A stretch of DNA of 64,000 nucleotides from Thiomicrospira microaerophila (GCF_000934765.1 NZ_JYNN01000014.1:16466-80465), one strand, 5' to 3'; shown: positions 51,780 through 62,871, counted from the stretch's first letter. Numbers and translations: made by a program. The notes: generated by a model not told the origin, from the sequence alone.

Positions 51780-52661
51780 CTATGAACTCTCTGCGTTAAA
51801 TCGTGCAAGCCTGCGCTCAGCTGTCTTAGCGGAACGCGAGTGAGGCGCTTGTTCAATTAATTGATGATAAAAAGCTTTCGCTTCATCAAGCCGGTTCAAG
51901 CCGACTAAACTGTCCGCAGCACGCAATAAAGCATCAGGATACTTATCCGTTTGATTAAAATTAACGATTACTTGATTAAAAACACGAAATGCCTGTTCAA
52001 AGTCCTGCTTAATCATATACGCCTCACCCAACCAATAATAAGCATTACTTGTCAGGCTGTGGTCTGGAAACTGCTCTATAAAAGCATTCCAAGCCACAAT
52101 GGACGCGTCAAACTTGTTTTCGCGTAATAATTGAAATGCTTGATTATAATAATCTTGCTCAGAAAGCACGACCACCTCAGGAACGGCTGACGCAGAGGCG
52201 GGTACAACATCCGGTTCGCTAGAATCTACTACAGGTTGATTTAGCGCTAAACGGGAGGAAGGTTCAACCTCAAGTTGAGGCTCAACATCCCCCGCACTTT
52301 CTACAAGGGCTCTTGTTGGCGCCTCAACGGTAAAATCAGACGCAGCAGACCTCGCCCTTAGGCCGTCAACCTGATCTTCTAACCTCTCTATTCTCGTCGC
52401 ATTATTCAACCCCATCTCGGCTAGTTTTTTATTCAAATCTGCTAACTGACGATGCATATGGTCCAATTGATCGTATAGACTTTGAATTTCACGCTGTTGC
52501 TGCTCAAGGCGCTGAGAGTGCTGCAATAAAATGGGGTTATCTGCGATGCGCTCTAAACGATCTACCCGCTGCTCCAATGACTGAGCGTAAAGTGAAGGAC
52601 TAACAAGCGCTATCACCATCGTAACCAATAGGCTATTTTTTGTTAATCTGAAGATCATCAT
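51780..52661 (-). CDS. cpoB: Tol-Pal system protein CpoB (YbgF)
   Basis: Periplasmic coordinator of the Tol system and PBP1B during septation. The 293 residues have a signal peptide (LLVTMVIALVSPSLYA), a coiled-coil trimerisation region to about residue 95 (LEQRVDRLERIADNPILLQH), a variable linker, and C-terminal TPR repeats (YYNQAFQLLRENKFDASIVAW near 170; AYYWLGEAYMIKQDFEQAF near 205). Encoded 7 bp after pal. Confidence 0.94.
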   Translation of the reverse strand: MMIFRLTKNSLLVTMVIALVSPSLYAQSLEQRVDRLERIADNPILLQHSQRLEQQQREIQSLYDQLDHMHRQLADLNKKLAEMGLNNATRIERLEDQVDGLRARSAASDFTVEAPTRALVESAGDVEPQLEVEPSSRLALNQPVVDSSEPDVVPASASAVPEVVVLSEQDYYNQAFQLLRENKFDASIVAWNAFIEQFPDHSLTSNAYYWLGEAYMIKQDFEQAFRVFNQVIVNFNQTDKYPDALLRAADSLVGLNRLDEAKAFYHQLIEQAPHSRSAKTAERRLARFNAESS

Positions 52662-52668
52662 ACCCCCA

Positions 52669-53265
52669 TCAATTGAAACGTAGTTCTACACGACGATTCT
52701 GCGCCCAAGACGCTTCATCATGCCCAAATGCCGCTGGCTGCTCCTCACCAAAACTCACCACAGTGATACGCTCACGTGCTACACCTAATAGCATCATTGC
52801 TTCAGTAGCCGCCACAGCACGCCGCTCACCTAACGCAAGATTATAAGAGGGTGAACCGCGCTCATCGGTATGCCCTTCTAGCGTGACGAGTAAGCGCGGA
52901 TTATCTAACATTTGCTGCGAATAAAACTTTAACGTCTCCATCGATGCTTCATCGATAACAAATTGATCATAACCAAAATAAATAATGGGCTTGAACTCAC
53001 CAATTAACTCATCATCCAACAAGCCACCAAGAGGTGTCATCTCAACAATACCTTCCCCTTGGAATCCGCCCTCTCCATCTAACCCCAACACTTCAACATC
53101 TGAGCGGCGGGATGGATGTTCAAACAAACCCGAACCCGAGCGACGATCAACTCCTGCCTCTGGCAAGGTTGCTTGTGCTTCATCGATCACCAGGTCTGGA
53201 GTAGTACTACAAGCAGACAAAAAACTCACTAAAAAAAAGGGGATCAATATATTTCTTATGCGCAT
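52669..53265 (-). CDS. pal: Peptidoglycan-associated lipoprotein
   Basis: Outer-membrane lipoprotein that anchors to peptidoglycan. The 198 residues have a lipobox (FFLVSFLSACS, lipidated Cys near 19), an Asp/Gly-rich linker, and an OmpA-like domain with the diaminopimelate-binding LEGHTDERGSPSYNLALGER near 130-150. ATG 53265 has GGAAG upstream; the frame is open 11 codons further. Confidence 0.95.
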   Translation of the reverse strand: MRIRNILIPFFLVSFLSACSTTPDLVIDEAQATLPEAGVDRRSGSGLFEHPSRRSDVEVLGLDGEGGFQGEGIVEMTPLGGLLDDELIGEFKPIIYFGYDQFVIDEASMETLKFYSQQMLDNPRLLVTLEGHTDERGSPSYNLALGERRAVAATEAMMLLGVARERITVVSFGEEQPAAFGHDEASWAQNRRVELRFN

Positions 53266-53300
53266 AACAATTCTTCCATCCAGGTTAGTTAAAATCAATA

Positions 53301-54626
53301 TTAATTAGGCGGCGTAAGATAAGGCCCCCAAGCCGGCTCTCTTACCTGACCATCAGCAATACGTAAAATTTGCGAAGAACGCCCACGAACCGAAACCACA
53401 GCTAACTGGCCTTTTCCATCACGATTCATCGCGTACACCAACATATCACTGTTCGGTGAAAAGCTAGGTGATTCGCTTAGAAACGTATTCGTTAGTACAA
53501 AAAAATCGCCATTATAAACATCTTGCAAAGCAATATTAAAGCCGTTATTTGCATGCACCATCGCAAGGTAACGGCCATTCGGAGACATGACGGGGTTTGC
53601 ATTGTAACGGCCTTCAAAACTCACGCGATCTTCTTGATTGGTATTCAAATCCATTTTAAATATTTGCGGTTGACCACGTCGATCCGAATTGTAATAAAGC
53701 GTCTGTCCATCAGGAGACCATGTAGGTTCCGTTTCAATCGCCCAGTGGCGCGTTACTTTGCGCAAAGCACGGGTTTGCATATTCATAATATAAATATCGG
53801 CATTGCCATCTTTTGACAGGGTTAATGCTAAAGATCGCCCGTCCGGTGACCAAGCCGGAGCACTATTAATACCCGAAAAGTCTGCAACAATTTCACGCTT
53901 AGAGCCATCTAAGTGTTGAACAACCACATTTGAGCGCCCTGTCTCAAAGGTTACATAAGCCAACTTGGAACCATCAGGTGACCAAGCAGGCGACATAATG
54001 GGCATTCTTGAACGTAAAATAGGACGGGGGTTGTGGCCATCAGAGTCCGATACTTCTAATGTATAGTGGCGCTGATTATCTTTATCACGCACTGTGACAT
54101 AAGCCAGCCTTGTATTAAATGCACCTGGCACACCGGTTAATTCCAAAAAAATATCATCTGACATTTGATGAGCCACTTGACGTAACTGAGCACGAGGAAT
54201 ACTGCGCCAGCGTTTACCTAGCACCTGCTGCTGGCGTAACACATCAATCACACGCACATCCAAGTCGAACAGGCCATCAGGACGCCCGGTAACACTGCCC
54301 ATAATGATATGATCAATATCGAGTGTTCGCCAATTTTCATAGACCAGATGTTCCAAACTCGAGGGTCTTGAAGGCAGCTGGTTTTCATTTAAAGGCGCAA
54401 ATCGACCGCTTCGCCTCAAGTTATACTGAATGATGGCTGATATATCCTCTGGTATCGACACAACACCTGTTTGCTGAAAAGGCACCACCGCAATGGGCAA
54501 CGCGTTTTCCACCCCGTCACTAATCTCTATCACCAAACTGGCATACACACTCGGCGCAAACAAACTCATAAAAGCGCATGCCCAAATAACGATAAAATGT
54601 CTCGATTTCTTTGTATTCAACGGCAT
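53301..54626 (-). CDS. tolB: Tol-Pal system beta-propeller protein TolB
   Basis: Periplasmic protein that links Pal to TolA. The 441 residues have a signal peptide, an N-terminal domain (LPIAVVPFQQTG near 40), and a six-bladed propeller with the repeated signature S-P-AWSPDG (MSPAWSPDGSKLAYVTFE near 205, SAPAWSPDGRSLALTLSKDG near 250, ETEPTWSPDGQTLYYNSDR near 295). Two ATGs (54632, 54626) are in frame; AAGG is best spaced for the second. Confidence 0.95.
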   Translation of the reverse strand: MPLNTKKSRHFIVIWACAFMSLFAPSVYASLVIEISDGVENALPIAVVPFQQTGVVSIPEDISAIIQYNLRRSGRFAPLNENQLPSRPSSLEHLVYENWRTLDIDHIIMGSVTGRPDGLFDLDVRVIDVLRQQQVLGKRWRSIPRAQLRQVAHQMSDDIFLELTGVPGAFNTRLAYVTVRDKDNQRHYTLEVSDSDGHNPRPILRSRMPIMSPAWSPDGSKLAYVTFETGRSNVVVQHLDGSKREIVADFSGINSAPAWSPDGRSLALTLSKDGNADIYIMNMQTRALRKVTRHWAIETEPTWSPDGQTLYYNSDRRGQPQIFKMDLNTNQEDRVSFEGRYNANPVMSPNGRYLAMVHANNGFNIALQDVYNGDFFVLTNTFLSESPSFSPNSDMLVYAMNRDGKGQLAVVSVRGRSSQILRIADGQVREPAWGPYLTPPN

Positions 54627-54644
54627 AACCATCCTTGGAATTGT

Positions 54645-55811
54645 TTAAGGTTTAAATATAAAACGGATATTACGTTCAAATAATTCTTCAACAGCCGGTT
54701 GCGGTAATGGTGAAGCACGAAATACCGCACGCTCAGCCGCCTGCCTAAACTGCGGCGTAGCTTGTGCATTACAGTTTTCTGTTCTAACACTGATAACGCG
54801 GCCGTTCGGCTCCTGGGTAATGGCGAGCTCACACTGAGCCTCGCTTGAAATCTCAGCGGGTGTACGCCAATTTTCACGCACTTTTGCGGAAATAGCCGAT
54901 ATATAACTCTCTCTTAAGCTCACCAACTCTCTTTGTCTTGATATTTCACGCTGACGCGCCGCTTCTTCATCCGCTAAACGTTGACGCAAAGCTTCGGCCT
55001 CTAATTGTTCACGTAATTTCTGTGCCGCAACAGCCTGAGCCTCTAAACGGGCGCGTTCGAGCTCTTGCTGGCGAATTTGTTCTTGCAACTGTTTTTGACG
55101 CTCCGATTCTTGCTGCGCCTGCAGTTGCGCTTGGCGTTGCAACGCTTCTAACTCACGTAAACGCTGCTCCTCAGCTTGGCGCTGACGGTCAGATTCAGCG
55201 GCGATGCGCTGGGCTTCAGCTTCAGCTAATTGCCTACGGCGCTCGCCCTCTTGCGCAATTTGCGCAACTTGCTGCTCGGCTTGCTGGCGCCTAGCTTCAG
55301 CCTCTTTTGTCATCTGCACAGCTTGTTGTTCAGCTTGTTGACGGCGACGTTCGGCTTCTTGTGCTAGCTTTCTCGCCTCCTCCGCACGCCGTTGCTCTTC
55401 GGCAGCGCGCTGACGCTCAGCCGCCAAACGCTGGCGTTCAATGTCTGCCTCGCGCCGCGCTTGCTCGGCACGACGGGCTTCAGCCTCTTGCTCACGTCTA
55501 ATTTGAGCCAATCGTTCTTCAGTTTTTCGCGCCTCTTCAACAAGCCTTGCTTGTTCTTGTTGCTTCGCTTGCTCTTGATCTTGAATGCGCTGTAACTGCT
55601 GCGCCACGAGCTGCTGATCTACCGCAAAGGTCTCCATTGGCTGGCTCATTATACGTGGCTCAGTAACCGGCTTGTCATCAGATACTTGCGCCATTTTAAA
55701 AACCTGTGCATCCGAGGCTAGCCAATTACTCGTTAACGCCAAGCCCAGCACAAGATGTAAAACTAAAGCGGACAGCGTAGACAACGGATAACGCTTAATA
55801 AAACTCATCAT
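54645..55811 (-). CDS. tolA: Cell envelope protein TolA
   Basis: Inner-membrane energy transducer of the Tol system. The 388 residues show one N-terminal transmembrane helix (LSALVLHLVLGLALTSNWLA), a long charged helical domain from about 70 to 300 (rich in Q, E, R and A) that spans the periplasm, and a C-terminal domain (LREQ..., AISAKVRENWRTPAEISSEA near 305, CELAITQEPNGRVISV) that binds TolB and Pal. It overlaps tolR by 4 bp. Confidence 0.93.
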   Translation of the reverse strand: MMSFIKRYPLSTLSALVLHLVLGLALTSNWLASDAQVFKMAQVSDDKPVTEPRIMSQPMETFAVDQQLVAQQLQRIQDQEQAKQQEQARLVEEARKTEERLAQIRREQEAEARRAEQARREADIERQRLAAERQRAAEEQRRAEEARKLAQEAERRRQQAEQQAVQMTKEAEARRQQAEQQVAQIAQEGERRRQLAEAEAQRIAAESDRQRQAEEQRLRELEALQRQAQLQAQQESERQKQLQEQIRQQELERARLEAQAVAAQKLREQLEAEALRQRLADEEAARQREISRQRELVSLRESYISAISAKVRENWRTPAEISSEAQCELAITQEPNGRVISVRTENCNAQATPQFRQAAERAVFRASPLPQPAVEELFERNIRFIFKP

Positions 55812-56260
55812 TTTGCTGACTCCGGCTCAGTGAGCAAGGATACATTGGGCACACCATTATTTTTTAACACCACAAACAAATGCACCACGCGTCCATAAGG
55901 GGCGTCTCGATCACCTTGAATATAAACCGGCAAAGCCTGATTTAGCTGCGCACGCGCTACGGTTTCTGCTACCAAAAGGGTGATTTCAGACTGCGTCAAT
56001 ATCACATCCGGCGCCTCACTGGTCTTATACTGCCCATCTTGGGTCACGGTAATGACAAAAGGTTTAATGGGGGCAGCGCCCTCATCCGTGGCCGTCATTT
56101 CCGGGGCCTGAGGTAATTGAACGGTTACAGCCTGTTGAACAATAGGAGCGGTAACCATAAAAATAATCAGCAACACTAATGTAATATCAATATAAGGAAC
56201 AACATTGATTTCAGCCATTAAACGTTTCTTGTCGCGCGCTGTTCGAAATCCTGTTTGCAT
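55808..56260 (-). CDS. tolR: Biopolymer transport protein TolR
   Basis: ExbD-family inner-membrane protein of 150 residues. A single transmembrane helix contains the proton-path aspartate (INVVPYIDITLVLLIIFMV, D near 26), and a periplasmic domain follows (VYIQGDRDAPYGRVVHLFVV). With TolQ it converts proton-motive force into TolA movement. Confidence 0.95.
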   Translation of the reverse strand: MQTGFRTARDKKRLMAEINVVPYIDITLVLLIIFMVTAPIVQQAVTVQLPQAPEMTATDEGAAPIKPFVITVTQDGQYKTSEAPDVILTQSEITLLVAETVARAQLNQALPVYIQGDRDAPYGRVVHLFVVLKNNGVPNVSLLTEPESAK

Positions 56261-56294
56261 ATGCTTTACCTTTTGACTTGTATTTTCATTAGGC

Positions 56295-56978
56295 TTACTT
56301 ATTTACCAAGTGGGCTTGGCGCTGAAGGATACTCAAAAACTCTTCGGCAAAACGTTCATAATTACTCAACACCTTATCGGCTTTAGTAGAAAGACTATTA
56401 TAAAAAATAACCGCGGGTATCGCCGCAAATAAACCCATACCCGTGGCTAACAGCGCCTCCGCAATACCCGGTGCCACAGCGGAAAGTGTCGCTGTTGTAT
56501 TCTCGCTCAAACCTTGAAACGCATGCATAACGCCGATTACGGTACCAAATAGACCAATATAGGGTGCCGAAGAACCAATCGTAGCTAAATAAGACAAACG
56601 GTTTTCTAAACGCTCGGATTGCTTATTAAATACAATTCTCATGGAACGGTGTGTCGCATTCATTAAATCATTCGCATCTTGTACGCCTTGATTCTTTAAG
56701 CGTACAAACTCTTGAAAACCCGCTTCAAAAATAGCATTCAGCCCCTTACTATCACCCTCCGTAGAGAAGCTCAAATCTTTATAAAACTTTGCTAAATCCT
56801 CCGCCTCCCAAAATTGTTCTAAGAACAATTCTGTATCACGTTTTGCTTTACGAATTTGATAACTTTTGGCTATGGCTACAGCCCAAGCCGATACCGACAT
56901 AAAGACTAAAATCGCCATGACTGCCTGCACCAGTGGCGTGGCCATTAACACGAGATCTAGCATAGAATGATCGTACAT
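56295..56978 (-). CDS. tolQ: Proton channel family protein TolQ
   Basis: ExbB/MotA-family protein of 227 residues with three transmembrane segments. Its signature stretch APYIGLFGTVIGVMHAF is near residue 135, and GIAEALLATGMGLFAAIPAV follows near 170. The start shares its first base with the last base of the ruvB stop; the usual ybgC thioesterase gene between ruvB and tolQ is absent. Confidence 0.95.
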   Translation of the reverse strand: MYDHSMLDLVLMATPLVQAVMAILVFMSVSAWAVAIAKSYQIRKAKRDTELFLEQFWEAEDLAKFYKDLSFSTEGDSKGLNAIFEAGFQEFVRLKNQGVQDANDLMNATHRSMRIVFNKQSERLENRLSYLATIGSSAPYIGLFGTVIGVMHAFQGLSENTTATLSAVAPGIAEALLATGMGLFAAIPAVIFYNSLSTKADKVLSNYERFAEEFLSILQRQAHLVNK

Positions 56979-57991
56979 TACTTATCCTTTTCACAAAATT
57001 CTAATCCAAGATGATGATACGCGTGCTTTGTTACAACTCTACCACGCGGTGTTCGCATTAAAAACCCTTGCTGAACTAAAAAAGGTTCTAATACATCTTC
57101 AATCGTACCACGCTCTTCACCGACCGCCGCCGCCATGCTATCTATGCCGACAGGCCCACCGTCATAATGACTAATCATCACCTCAAGCAAACGTCGGTCC
57201 ATTTTATCTAGACCGGATGAATCCACTTCAAGCAAATTTAATGCCGCATTCGCTATTCGCTTATCAATAAATCCCTGCCCCTCAACCTGTGCAAAATCTC
57301 GCACTCTGCGCAGCAGTCGATTGGCAATGCGCGGTGTTCCACGCGAGCGCATCGCGACTTCGCGTGCACCTTCAATATCTGAGCTCACCCCCAATATACC
57401 GGCCGAACGGGTAACAATTTGAGTCAACTCCTCAATGGTATAATACTCAAGCCTCTGTACTATACCAAAACGATCCCGCAATGGCGATGTTAATAGCCCC
57501 GCACGGGTTGTCGCCCCCACTAGGGTAAAGGGTGGCACGTCAATCTTGACACTATGTGCCGCCGGACCATCGCCAATCATAATATCAATCTGAAAATCTT
57601 CCATTGCAGGATAAAGAATTTCTTCAACAATAGGACTAAGCCGGTGAATTTCGTCAACAAACAACACGTCGTGCGGCTCCAAACGCGTTAATATGGCGGC
57701 AAGATCACCCGGTTTATCCAATACAGGGCCCGATGTTTGCCGCAAAGTAGCCCCCATTTCCTGTGCAACAATGTTTGCCAAGGTCGTTTTTCCCAAACCC
57801 GGTGGTCCATAAAGCAGTACATGATCAAGGTGTTCACGACGCATCTTAGCCGCATCAATAAACATACTTAACTGCTCACGTACGGCAACCTGTCCAATAT
57901 AATCCTGCATAAACTGCGGGCGAATTTTAGGCAGAATATAGAGGTCATCGTCCTGCTCTTGATTGCCAATGATACGATCCGTTTCGATCAT
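56978..57991 (-). CDS. ruvB: Holliday junction helicase motor RuvB
   Basis: AAA+ motor that drives branch migration of Holliday junctions with RuvA. The 337 residues contain LRPQ-like start [12 protein letters not shown], Walker [16 protein letters not shown] near 62, Walker [13 protein letters not shown] near 108, sensor [16 protein letters not shown] near 165 and a C-terminal winged helix ([20 protein letters not shown]). It overlaps ruvA by 4 bp. Confidence 0.97.
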   Translation of the reverse strand: MIETDRIIGNQEQDDDLYILPKIRPQFMQDYIGQVAVREQLSMFIDAAKMRREHLDHVLLYGPPGLGKTTLANIVAQEMGATLRQTSGPVLDKPGDLAAILTRLEPHDVLFVDEIHRLSPIVEEILYPAMEDFQIDIMIGDGPAAHSVKIDVPPFTLVGATTRAGLLTSPLRDRFGIVQRLEYYTIEELTQIVTRSAGILGVSSDIEGAREVAMRSRGTPRIANRLLRRVRDFAQVEGQGFIDKRIANAALNLLEVDSSGLDKMDRRLLEVMISHYDGGPVGIDSMAAAVGEERGTIEDVLEPFLVQQGFLMRTPRGRVVTKHAYHHLGLEFCEKDK

Positions 57992-58596
57992 ATTTTCACC
58001 TGCTGCAAGGCGGCTTTAATCACTTGTTCCAGTGTCATATCCTCTTGATATACCGATTTAACTAGCGATTCGGCGTGCACATCTTTATAGCCTAAGGATT
58101 GCATAGCCGCTTGCGCGGATAAAAGAATAGAATTGGTGACCAGGCCTGGTTGTGGAATATTTGAGGATTTAGTGGTGACTGTATTTAAATTTAAGTTTTT
58201 TAATTTATCGCGCACTTCAATCAACAGTCTTTCAGCGGTTTTTTTGCCCACACCTGGAATTTTGGTTAACGCCAGTGCGTCCGCATTGTGAACATGGGTA
58301 CAAAACTCATCTACGCTATGGGTTGAAAGAATCGCCAGCGCCATCTTAGCACCAATACCACTCACCTTGATGAGCTCACGAAATAACGCCCGCTCCTGCT
58401 CAGTGACAAAACCAAACAATAACATTGCATCTTCACGAACATGCATGTGAGTAAGAATTTTGGCTTCCGTGCCCACCTCGCCAAGCATATAAAAACTCGA
58501 CATAGGCGCTTCAACCTCATACCCGACGCCCTGCACATCTAGCACAATAAGAGGGGGTTGCTTAAGGGCTATTTTTCCACGCAAAAAACCTATCAT
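57988..58596 (-). CDS. ruvA: Holliday junction protein RuvA
   Basis: Tetrameric DNA-junction binding protein of 202 residues, with an OB-fold start ([20 protein letters not shown]), helix-hairpin-helix motifs ([17 protein letters not shown] near 75, [21 protein letters not shown] near 112) and a C-terminal RuvB-contact domain. A palindrome copy (58139-58150) writes QPGLV into the flexible linker before the C-terminal domain, where RuvA proteins are variable. Confidence 0.96.
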   Translation of the reverse strand: MIGFLRGKIALKQPPLIVLDVQGVGYEVEAPMSSFYMLGEVGTEAKILTHMHVREDAMLLFGFVTEQERALFRELIKVSGIGAKMALAILSTHSVDEFCTHVHNADALALTKIPGVGKKTAERLLIEVRDKLKNLNLNTVTTKSSNIPQPGLVTNSILLSAQAAMQSLGYKDVHAESLVKSVYQEDMTLEQVIKAALQQVKI

Positions 58597-58616
58597 CTAA
58601 CGCCCTACTCCTTGAA

Positions 58617-59144
58617 CTAACTAAATCGTGTACCCTTGGATAATTTTTCAGGGTCAATCCCCAGCGATAAATAACGATCATGACAAAGCGCACAGGCCAG
58701 TGCATCCGCCGCATCTTCCTGCGGGTTTTCTGATAACCGTAATAACTGCTTAATCATAAAGTTGACGGCATCCTTGCTCGCATGACCTTGCCCAACAATC
58801 GTACTTTTTACTTGTGTCGGCGTGTATTCCATAATCGGCAACGCTTTTAAGGAGGCCGCACACAAAATCACACCGCGAGCCTGACCCAGTTTAATCGCTG
58901 AACTTGGATTTTTATGGACAAACACCTTCTCAATCGCCATCAATGATGGCTGATATTGGTCAATCAGCTGTCCAATTGAAGTAAAAATCGTTTTTAAACG
59001 TTCAGCCGGTGTCAGCTTTTCAACACGAATTACGCCACTCACCAAATAAACCGGGTGATAACGCCCTGATTCAATAATGCCAAACCCGGTCTTTCTCGAA
59101 CCCGGGTCAATGCCGAGTATCCGCTGGGTGATTTTCACACTCAA
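58617..59144 (-). CDS. ruvC: Holliday junction resolvase RuvC
   Basis: RNase-H-fold endonuclease of 175 residues that cuts Holliday junctions. The catalytic acidic residues are visible in [14 protein letters not shown] (Asp near 12), [15 protein letters not shown] (Glu near 71) and [12 protein letters not shown] (Asp pair near 143). ATG 59144 overlaps the yebC stop. Confidence 0.96.
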   Translation of the reverse strand: MSVKITQRILGIDPGSRKTGFGIIESGRYHPVYLVSGVIRVEKLTPAERLKTIFTSIGQLIDQYQPSLMAIEKVFVHKNPSSAIKLGQARGVILCAASLKALPIMEYTPTQVKSTIVGQGHASKDAVNFMIKQLLRLSENPQEDAADALACALCHDRYLSLGIDPEKLSKGTRFS

Positions 59145-59896
59145 TCAGCCGCCATCAGTTGCGCCATCACTTCGTCACTGATGTCTAAATTCGTATAGAC
59201 CTTTTGCACATCATCCAAGTCTTCCAGCATATCAATTAACGCCATCACCTTCTGCGCATCTTCAAAATCTAACGCTACCTTGATATCGGCATCCATATTC
59301 AAATCGGCTTCTGACGCATTAAAACCCGCTGAAGAAAGACCATCCAAAACACTATGCAACTCTTCAGGCGGCGTAATCACCTCGATACTGCCATCTTCAT
59401 TGACCACTACATCATCCGCACCCGCTTCAATCGCGGCTTCCATCAAGCTATCTTCATCCAGGCCTGGTTCAAAACTAATCAAACCCTGCTTGTTAAACAT
59501 ATAACCGACCGAGCCATCTGTACCCAGGTTGCCGCCTTTTTTAGAAAACGCATGACGCACTTCACCCACGGTACGGTTACGATTATCCGTCAAACAATCC
59601 ACCATGATCGCCACTCCTGCTGGCGCATAGCCTTCATAACGAATCTCTTCGTAATCTTCGCCTTCCTGATTACCCGCACCGCGTGCAATCGCCTTATCAA
59701 TCGTATCGCGGCGCATGTTTTCGCCCAGCGCCTTATCGACCGCCGTGCGTAAACGTGGGTTATCTTCAGGGTGTGGCCCGCCCGCTTTGGCGGCCACCAC
59801 CAACTCACGAATCAGCTTGGTAAAAACTTTGCCTTTTTTGGCGTCTTGACGGGCTTTTCGATGTTTAATGTTTGCCCATTTACTATGTCCTGCCAT
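59141..59896 (-). CDS. yebC: YebC/PmpR family regulator
   Basis: A 251-residue TACO1-family protein with the signature [22 protein letters not shown] at the start and [21 protein letters not shown] near 93. Members bind DNA or help ribosomes on difficult peptides; both roles are reported in the family. A ribosome-start overlap with ruvC fits the classical yebC-ruvC operon. A palindrome copy (59458-59467) encodes EPGLDE. Confidence 0.95.
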   Translation of the reverse strand: MAGHSKWANIKHRKARQDAKKGKVFTKLIRELVVAAKAGGPHPEDNPRLRTAVDKALGENMRRDTIDKAIARGAGNQEGEDYEEIRYEGYAPAGVAIMVDCLTDNRNRTVGEVRHAFSKKGGNLGTDGSVGYMFNKQGLISFEPGLDEDSLMEAAIEAGADDVVVNEDGSIEVITPPEELHSVLDGLSSAGFNASEADLNMDADIKVALDFEDAQKVMALIDMLEDLDDVQKVYTNLDISDEVMAQLMAAD

Positions 59897-59952
59897 GCAC
59901 TTCTCTCTTTAATACTCTTCGCTTTAAATACTATGCGTTAAATACGACCGAC

Positions 59953-61023
59953 TTAACGCTTTGCGACTAAACCCTGCTCACGCGAGAAGGTGAGCATCCT
60001 ATCCAAGGACACCAAAGCCTGCTGGCGAACCGCTTCATCTATCTCAACCACCTGATCCATTTTCACTAAACAATCGGCTAGATTTTGCAAACCATTCATC
60101 GCCATCCAAGGGCAATGCGCACAACTAATACACTGCGTAGTTTTAGAATCGGTTGGCGCGACAATCAACTGCTTATTGGGTGCCAACTGACGCATTTTGT
60201 AAAAAATACCGTGATCCGTCGCGACAATGAATTTTGTATCGGGCAGGCTCTGCACCGCGTTAATCAATACCTTGGTTGACCCCACCACATCCGCTAACGC
60301 CACCACCGACTCGGCTGACTCAGGATGCACTAATACTTTCGCATCAGGATGTTGGCGTTTGAGCTCTTCCAGCTCATAGGCCTTAAACTCATCATGCACA
60401 ATGCAGTGCCCCATCCAGCGCAACATATCAATGCCCGTTTCTTTTTCAATCCACGCGCCCAAATGCTGATCCGGTGCCCAAATAATTTTTTCGCCCTGCG
60501 CTTTCAAATGACGCACTATCTGCAAGGCATTGCCGGATGTCACCACCCAATCCGCAATGGCTTTAACCTTTGCACTGGTATTGGCATAAACCACCACCTT
60601 GCGCTCAGGATGGTGCGCACAAAACTGCGCAAACGCCTCCGCTGGACAACCCACATCCAACGAACAGGTTGCATTCAAATCCGGCATCAATACGGTTTTT
60701 TCTGGGCTGAGCATTTTAGCGGTTTCACCCATAAAACGCACACCACAGACCACCAAAACATCGGCTGCCGACTGAGCACCAAAGTTAGCCATTTCCAATG
60801 AATCAGCGACAATGCCACCCGTTTCTTCTGCCAGCGCTTGTAGCTCCGCATCGACATAATAATGCGCCACAATTTGCGCATTACGCTGTTTTAGCAAGGC
60901 CTTTATTTGATCAATCAGCGCGGCTTTATCCTGCGGGATAACATGACCTGCGGGCTGCGCCCCCGCTGCCAATTGGTTAATTTTCTCAACCAACTGCAAC
61001 GGAATGTCAGTAGAAGCCATCAT
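59953..61023 (-). CDS. nadA: Quinolinate synthase A
   Basis: 4Fe-4S enzyme making quinolinate from iminoaspartate and dihydroxyacetone phosphate, for NAD. The 356 residues contain [20 protein letters not shown] near 55, cluster cysteines in [19 protein letters not shown] (near 113) and [18 protein letters not shown] (near 300), and [19 protein letters not shown] near 220. It lies between aspS and yebC, 4 bp after aspS. Confidence 0.95.
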   Translation of the reverse strand: MMASTDIPLQLVEKINQLAAGAQPAGHVIPQDKAALIDQIKALLKQRNAQIVAHYYVDAELQALAEETGGIVADSLEMANFGAQSAADVLVVCGVRFMGETAKMLSPEKTVLMPDLNATCSLDVGCPAEAFAQFCAHHPERKVVVYANTSAKVKAIADWVVTSGNALQIVRHLKAQGEKIIWAPDQHLGAWIEKETGIDMLRWMGHCIVHDEFKAYELEELKRQHPDAKVLVHPESAESVVALADVVGSTKVLINAVQSLPDTKFIVATDHGIFYKMRQLAPNKQLIVAPTDSKTTQCISCAHCPWMAMNGLQNLADCLVKMDQVVEIDEAVRQQALVSLDRMLTFSREQGLVAKR

Positions 61024-61027
61024 AGAT

Positions 61028-62812
61028 TTATTGCTTCGCCTCAGCGACCTTCTTATTCAAACGAATATTCAATTCACGCAACTGCGCCATATCCACCAGG
61101 CCTGGCGCTTCGGTTAACAAACACGCGGCTGACTGGGTTTTCGGGAAAGCAATCACATCACGAATTGATTCACGATCCGCCATCAACATAATCAAACGAT
61201 CCAAACCAAACGCCATACCCGCATGCGGTGGGCAGCCGTATTTGAGTGCGTTTAACAAGAATCCAAACTTCTCTGCCGCATCCTCATCGCTAATACCCAA
61301 CAACTTAAACACCGCCGCCTGCATATGAGTATCATGAATACGCACCGAACCGCCTCCGACTTCTATGCCGTTAATTACCAAGTCATACGCACGTGCAATC
61401 ATTTGACCCGGGTTTTTAGAATCTAAAATTTCCTGCGTGGTGGCTTTTGGCTGAGTGAACGGATGATGCATCGCGGCCACACGGGCGGTTTTTTCGTCTT
61501 CCTCGAACATCGGGAAATCCACCACCCAAACAGGTTTCCACTTCTCAGTGAACATATTACGATCTTCACCGATCTTCACCCGCAACGCGCCCAAAGCTTC
61601 GTTAACGATCTTCGCTTTATCGGCACCAAAGAACACGATATCGCCATCTTTAGCCCCCACACGCTCAAGAATCTGCATCACTTGATCTGGGAAGAATTTT
61701 ACAATCGGTGACTGTAAACCATCAATCCCCGCTGCCATATCATTAACCTTAATATAGGCCAAACCTTTTGCACCATAAATACCAACAAACTTAGTATAGT
61801 CGTCAATTTCTTTACGTGACATATCGCCCGCACCCGGCACACACAAAGCAGCTACACGACCTTTTGGATCCTTAGCGGGTCCAGCAAATACTTTAAACTC
61901 AATATCTTGTAACAGGTCGGCAACATCCACCAACTCTAAGGGGATACGCAAATCAGGGCGATCGATGCCGTATTTTTGAACCGCATCGGCATAGGTCATC
62001 TGTGGAAAGTCATAATCAAACTCCACCCCAATCCCTTCTTTAAAAATGGTTTTGGTCAAGCCTTCCATCATACCCATTACCCCGTCCTCATCCATAAACG
62101 AGGTTTCAATATCTAACTGGGTGAATTCTGGCTGACGATCTGCACGCAAATCTTCGTCACGGAAACAACGGGTAATCTGATAATAACGATCAAAGCCCGA
62201 CATCATCAACAACTGCTTAAACAATTGAGGCGACTGAGGCAAGGCAAAAAACTTGTTTTCATGAGTGCGGCTCGGCACCAAATAATCCCGCGCGCCTTCC
62301 GGTGTTGACTTGGTTAAAATCGGCGTTTCCATATCGATAAAACCATTGTTATCTAAATAGTTACGCATAGACCGCGTAACTTTATAACGTAACATCAAGG
62401 TTTTTTGCATTTCATCACGGCGCAAATCAATGTAACGATACTTTAAACGCACTTCTTCGCTGATATGCTTATCATCCAACTGGAAAGGAATCGGCTCGGC
62501 CATGCTCAACACATCTAACTCTTTCGCCAACATCTCAATTTGGCCCGAGCTTAAATTCGCATTCGCCGTACCTTCTGGACGCGCACGCACTAACCCGCTA
62601 ATACGCAATACACACTCGGAGCGCAAATGCTCCGCTTTAGCGAAAATCTCAGCGGTATCTGGGTCAACCACAACCTGCACCAAGCCTTCACGATCGCGTA
62701 AATCAATGAAGATCACCCCACCATGGTCACGACGACGATGCACCCAACCAGCAACGGTTACGGTTTGCCCAATAAATTCTTCTGTTACTTGACCACAGTA
62801 ATGTGTACGCAT
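61028..62812 (-). CDS. aspS: Aspartyl-tRNA synthetase
   Basis: Class IIb synthetase of 594 residues with the bacterial GAD insertion. [20 protein letters not shown] starts the OB-fold anticodon domain. Motif 2 is [20 protein letters not shown] near 218, the GAD domain covers about 290-420, and motif 3 is [13 protein letters not shown] near 533. Whether it charges only Asp or also Asn cannot be settled without a view of the genome's asnS/gatCAB. It is followed at 4 bp by nadA. Confidence 0.96.
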   Translation of the reverse strand: MRTHYCGQVTEEFIGQTVTVAGWVHRRRDHGGVIFIDLRDREGLVQVVVDPDTAEIFAKAEHLRSECVLRISGLVRARPEGTANANLSSGQIEMLAKELDVLSMAEPIPFQLDDKHISEEVRLKYRYIDLRRDEMQKTLMLRYKVTRSMRNYLDNNGFIDMETPILTKSTPEGARDYLVPSRTHENKFFALPQSPQLFKQLLMMSGFDRYYQITRCFRDEDLRADRQPEFTQLDIETSFMDEDGVMGMMEGLTKTIFKEGIGVEFDYDFPQMTYADAVQKYGIDRPDLRIPLELVDVADLLQDIEFKVFAGPAKDPKGRVAALCVPGAGDMSRKEIDDYTKFVGIYGAKGLAYIKVNDMAAGIDGLQSPIVKFFPDQVMQILERVGAKDGDIVFFGADKAKIVNEALGALRVKIGEDRNMFTEKWKPVWVVDFPMFEEDEKTARVAAMHHPFTQPKATTQEILDSKNPGQMIARAYDLVINGIEVGGGSVRIHDTHMQAAVFKLLGISDEDAAEKFGFLLNALKYGCPPHAGMAFGLDRLIMLMADRESIRDVIAFPKTQSAACLLTEAPGLVDMAQLRELNIRLNKKVAEAKQ

Positions 62813-62871
62813 TGTTTTTCCTTCTAATCTATAACTTATTATTTAAAAATATAAAATTTATCATTTTAAAA

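Noticed and set aside
54938..55595. Long antisense frames opposite tolA
   Set aside because: They arise from the repetitive Q/A/R/E codons of the tolA helical domain read on the other strand.
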